A DNA stretch of 64,000 bases. Source: CAYWIT01 sp964458415. Lineage in GTDB: Bacteria; Pseudomonadota; Alphaproteobacteria; Micavibrionales; UBA2020. The position numbers and the translations under genes were made by a program. A model generated the notes under the pieces. It searched no databases. It was not told the origin of the DNA and saw only the letters and a program-made list of their open reading frames with translations. The stretch covers positions 15,237 through 79,236 of the forward strand of contig CAYWIT010000012.1 in the NCBI GenBank assembly GCA_964458415.1, written 5' to 3'. This document shows, in pieces, positions 62,057 through 64,000 of the stretch (positions within the stretch are counted from its first letter, which is position 1; each line of letters begins with the position of its first letter).

Positions 62057-63700
62057 TTACTTCGCCGCAGAAAGCTTCTGCAACAAATCACGTGATGGCT
62101 TGCCATCCACTTTCAACCCTGACTTTTTCTGGAAGGCCCTGATGGCATCCTCGGTCTTGGGGTCCATCGCCCCGCTCGGCTTGGCAGCGGGCAGGTAGCC
62201 CAGCCGGACAAGCTGCTCCTGAATATCCGCCACCAGATTGCTGACGAAAGCAGGAGCCGGAATGTCATCCTCAGGAGAAGAGGCGTCCCCCTCGCCGTAC
62301 TCACCGGCGGCAGGTTCGACCATCTCCGCCAGTGTCAAGACCTGATGATCCGGCGCAACGCCCGCGGCATCGGCCAGCTGGCTCTGAATCCGGTGAACGG
62401 CGCTTTCCGCGTCCGTATGGCCACTGTCTGCTGCAACCGTGTACCACTCCAGCGCCTTGCCCGTATCAACGGGCCCGATAAAGCTGCTCTCATAAAGTAC
62501 GCCCAGATTATAGGCCGCCTGCGCCACGCCCGCATTCGCCGCCCGTTTGAAAAACACCACGCCGCGGTCAATATTACGATCAACGCCGATCCCCTCGATA
62601 TTGACAATGCCCAGATTATACAGGGCCTCGGGATGCCCCAGCTCCGCCGCGCGCTCGTACCACGCCACGGATTTACTCAAATCCTTTTTAACGCCAAGCC
62701 CCTGCTGGAACATGACGCCCAGATTATAATCCGCATTGGCAATGCCGCCATCCGCCGCACGGTTGAACCAGTAGACAGCCCGTTTATAGTCCTGTGCCAC
62801 AACATTCCCCGCCGCATAAAGAGTGGCCAGATCATGCTGCGCCTCCGGCACGCCATCAAAAGCACGCGCTTCCAGCGCGGCGATCTCGGGCGGCAGTTTT
62901 TTATCCGGCGGAATGACCGATACTGTATAGGCTGGTGCCGGCGTAATCGTTTCGGGAACCGTTGCGGACAAGGATTTCTGCGTCTTGGATGAAACGGCGG
63001 CTGGTGCCGGATCCGGCTGACTTTCCGCAACCTTCTCGACAGGCGGTAAAGGCTTTTCCACGGGAACTTCGGCAACTGCGATCGCCGCCGTTTCAACGGG
63101 CGCCGCCACAACGGGTGCGGATGTGGGAGCTGCGGCAGGTTCAATAGCGGCAACCTCCGTCTGGATTTCATCGGAAAGCGCAAGGCTCTCAACCGGCACG
63201 GCCAGATCTTCCTCCTGCGCCAGAACAGCCTCCTCCGGCAGTCCCTGATTCCGTTGCGGAACAGCGTCCGCCATGTCCTCCTCCGGAACCACGCGGGTCC
63301 AGTCATTCTCTTCCAGACGCGCCAGTTGCGGCTGCGTCAACAGCGTCAAGGCCGCCATCTGCTGCGGCGTCAGGGCGGGAGAATCCGGACGAAAAATAAC
63401 AACCCCCAGCGCCAATATCGCCAGCGCGCTGCTCATCAGGGTCGTAGCGATCATCCAGCGCGGCGCGGCAGACGCGCCCGCCTGTAGCGGCAGGGGCGCA
63501 TCCACCACAACGGGCAAATAAAGCTTGCCTGTTTTCTCGTCAACCGTTGCGGCCGATTCAATCAGGGCGAGGCGCCGCGCCAGCCTGTCGCGCTCGTCCT
63601 CGACGCGCTCCAGCTTCCGTCCGAGCGTCTCGATAGCGCGGAACATCTCCATATTCACGCGTTCCTGATGCACGGTATCGTTTTTAAAAGAAGCGGACAT
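62057..63700 (-). CDS. Sel1-repeat protein with C-terminal peptidoglycan-binding domain
   Basis: A 547-residue inner-membrane protein. A coiled-coil head (FRAIETLGRKLERVEDERDR) is cytoplasmic, then one transmembrane helix (MIATTLMSSALAILALGVVI). A long Pro/Ala/Glu/Val-rich linker (about 150-270) leads to four or five Sel1/TPR-like repeats in the periplasm (AQHDLATLYAAGNVVAQDYK, NADYNLGVMFQQGLGV, EALYNLGIVNIEGIGV, AAYNLGVLYESSFIG). The C-terminal PG-binding fold has IQEQLVRLGYLPAAKPSGAM and AIRAFQKKSGLKVDG. The layout resembles localisation factors such as PodJ or cell-envelope scaffold proteins of Alphaproteobacteria; that role is inference. GGAG is close to the ATG at 63700. Confidence 0.85.
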   Translation of the reverse strand: MSASFKNDTVHQERVNMEMFRAIETLGRKLERVEDERDRLARRLALIESAATVDEKTGKLYLPVVVDAPLPLQAGASAAPRWMIATTLMSSALAILALGVVIFRPDSPALTPQQMAALTLLTQPQLARLEENDWTRVVPEEDMADAVPQRNQGLPEEAVLAQEEDLAVPVESLALSDEIQTEVAAIEPAAAPTSAPVVAAPVETAAIAVAEVPVEKPLPPVEKVAESQPDPAPAAVSSKTQKSLSATVPETITPAPAYTVSVIPPDKKLPPEIAALEARAFDGVPEAQHDLATLYAAGNVVAQDYKRAVYWFNRAADGGIANADYNLGVMFQQGLGVKKDLSKSVAWYERAAELGHPEALYNLGIVNIEGIGVDRNIDRGVVFFKRAANAGVAQAAYNLGVLYESSFIGPVDTGKALEWYTVAADSGHTDAESAVHRIQSQLADAAGVAPDHQVLTLAEMVEPAAGEYGEGDASSPEDDIPAPAFVSNLVADIQEQLVRLGYLPAAKPSGAMDPKTEDAIRAFQKKSGLKVDGKPSRDLLQKLSAAK

Positions 63701-63973
63701 AGGCTCCAACTGTCTGACAGACCGCCCCGTGCGGCATGGCACAGAACGGCGCATTGATGATTCTCATACTCAAGTAATATGACCAAGACCCTAGCAGATT
63801 TTTCCTTGAAATCACAGTGATAAAGAGGGATTGCTCTATACTTTACATAATCTAAACAACAATGGAAAAATTAGCAACGTCTCTGATCTTGCAGCAAGAA
63901 AGTTTTTTCTATATGTTCTCGTGCTATGCAGATTCTTGCGCTTTATTACATGAATCTCGTTCTATTGCGATAT

Positions 63974-64000
63974 TGGGGTGTAGCCAAGCGGTAAGGCAGC
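63974..64000 (+). tRNA. tRNA-Gln, 5' part (cut by window edge)
   Basis: TGGGGTGTAGCCAAGCGGTA and the next bases AGGCAGC match the acceptor strand and D-arm of bacterial tRNA-Gln. The anticodon is outside the window, so the isotype is by memory of the pattern. Confidence 0.75.

Overview
The window looks like chromosome of an alphaproteobacterium. The signs are a single-cysteine DksA of the alphaproteobacterial kind, a mitochondrial-type NDUFS4 complex I accessory subunit, a 6S RNA gene between zapA and a 5-formyl-THF cyclo-ligase gene, perfect TTAA-N7-TTAA (CtrA-type) boxes and clustered GANTC sites. The ankyrin-type proteins, large surface proteins and type I secretion would fit a Micavibrio-like lineage, but the sequence alone does not fix the genus. 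I see no phage, insertion sequence or CRISPR array.

Layout. 1-6.9 kb holds housekeeping genes: rluD (cut by the window edge), a DUF167 gene, an FtsH paralogue behind a CtrA-type box, a TlpA-like thioredoxin, a small lipoprotein with lysA, and a TSUP permease preceded by a Fur-type box, a promoter and an intrinsic terminator. 7.1-21 kb is a surface and secretion island: a cNMP-binding EAL phosphodiesterase, a FecR-domain/polyproline protein, a CHASE2 adenylate cyclase, a complete type I secretion system (HlyD, ABC, TolC) and a filamentous-haemagglutinin-type protein with a polyproline/DDTG/His-rich tail. The cyclase could make cAMP, the EAL protein could sense it and destroy c-di-GMP, and the exporter could place the FecR protein outside the cell.

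21.3-27.4 kb is mixed: an SGNH-like protein, greB, a HicAB-type toxin-antitoxin pair, tRNA-Arg, NDUFS4, tRNA-Pro, DUF192, ymdB, the cyclo-ligase gene, 6S RNA and zapA. 27.5-35.3 kb is the most unusual part. It is a four-gene minus-strand operon encoding a 1045-residue VWA protein with a very long acidic/Gln-rich linker, a 906-residue MoxR-like AAA+ ATPase, a 104-residue protein and a 502-residue protein with three ankyrin-like bipartite modules. The same module closes two large ankyrin proteins 25 kb away. A degenerate CbiB-like gene, dksA and a PAS histidine kinase follow.

39.2-39.6 kb is a gene-free stretch with a CtrA-type box, DnaA-type boxes, GANTC sites and AT-rich DNA, resembling a Caulobacter-type replication origin or a cell-cycle promoter. 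39.6-51.2 kb carries a protein phosphatase, uvrB, several unknown genes and a dnaJ-like/rph/ankyrin/rdgB/hemW operon. 51.3-62 kb is a heat-shock region: hrcA and two different grpE genes on the plus strand, dnaK-dnaJ on the minus strand, with two large ankyrin genes between them. The window ends with a Sel1/peptidoglycan-binding protein and the start of tRNA-Gln.
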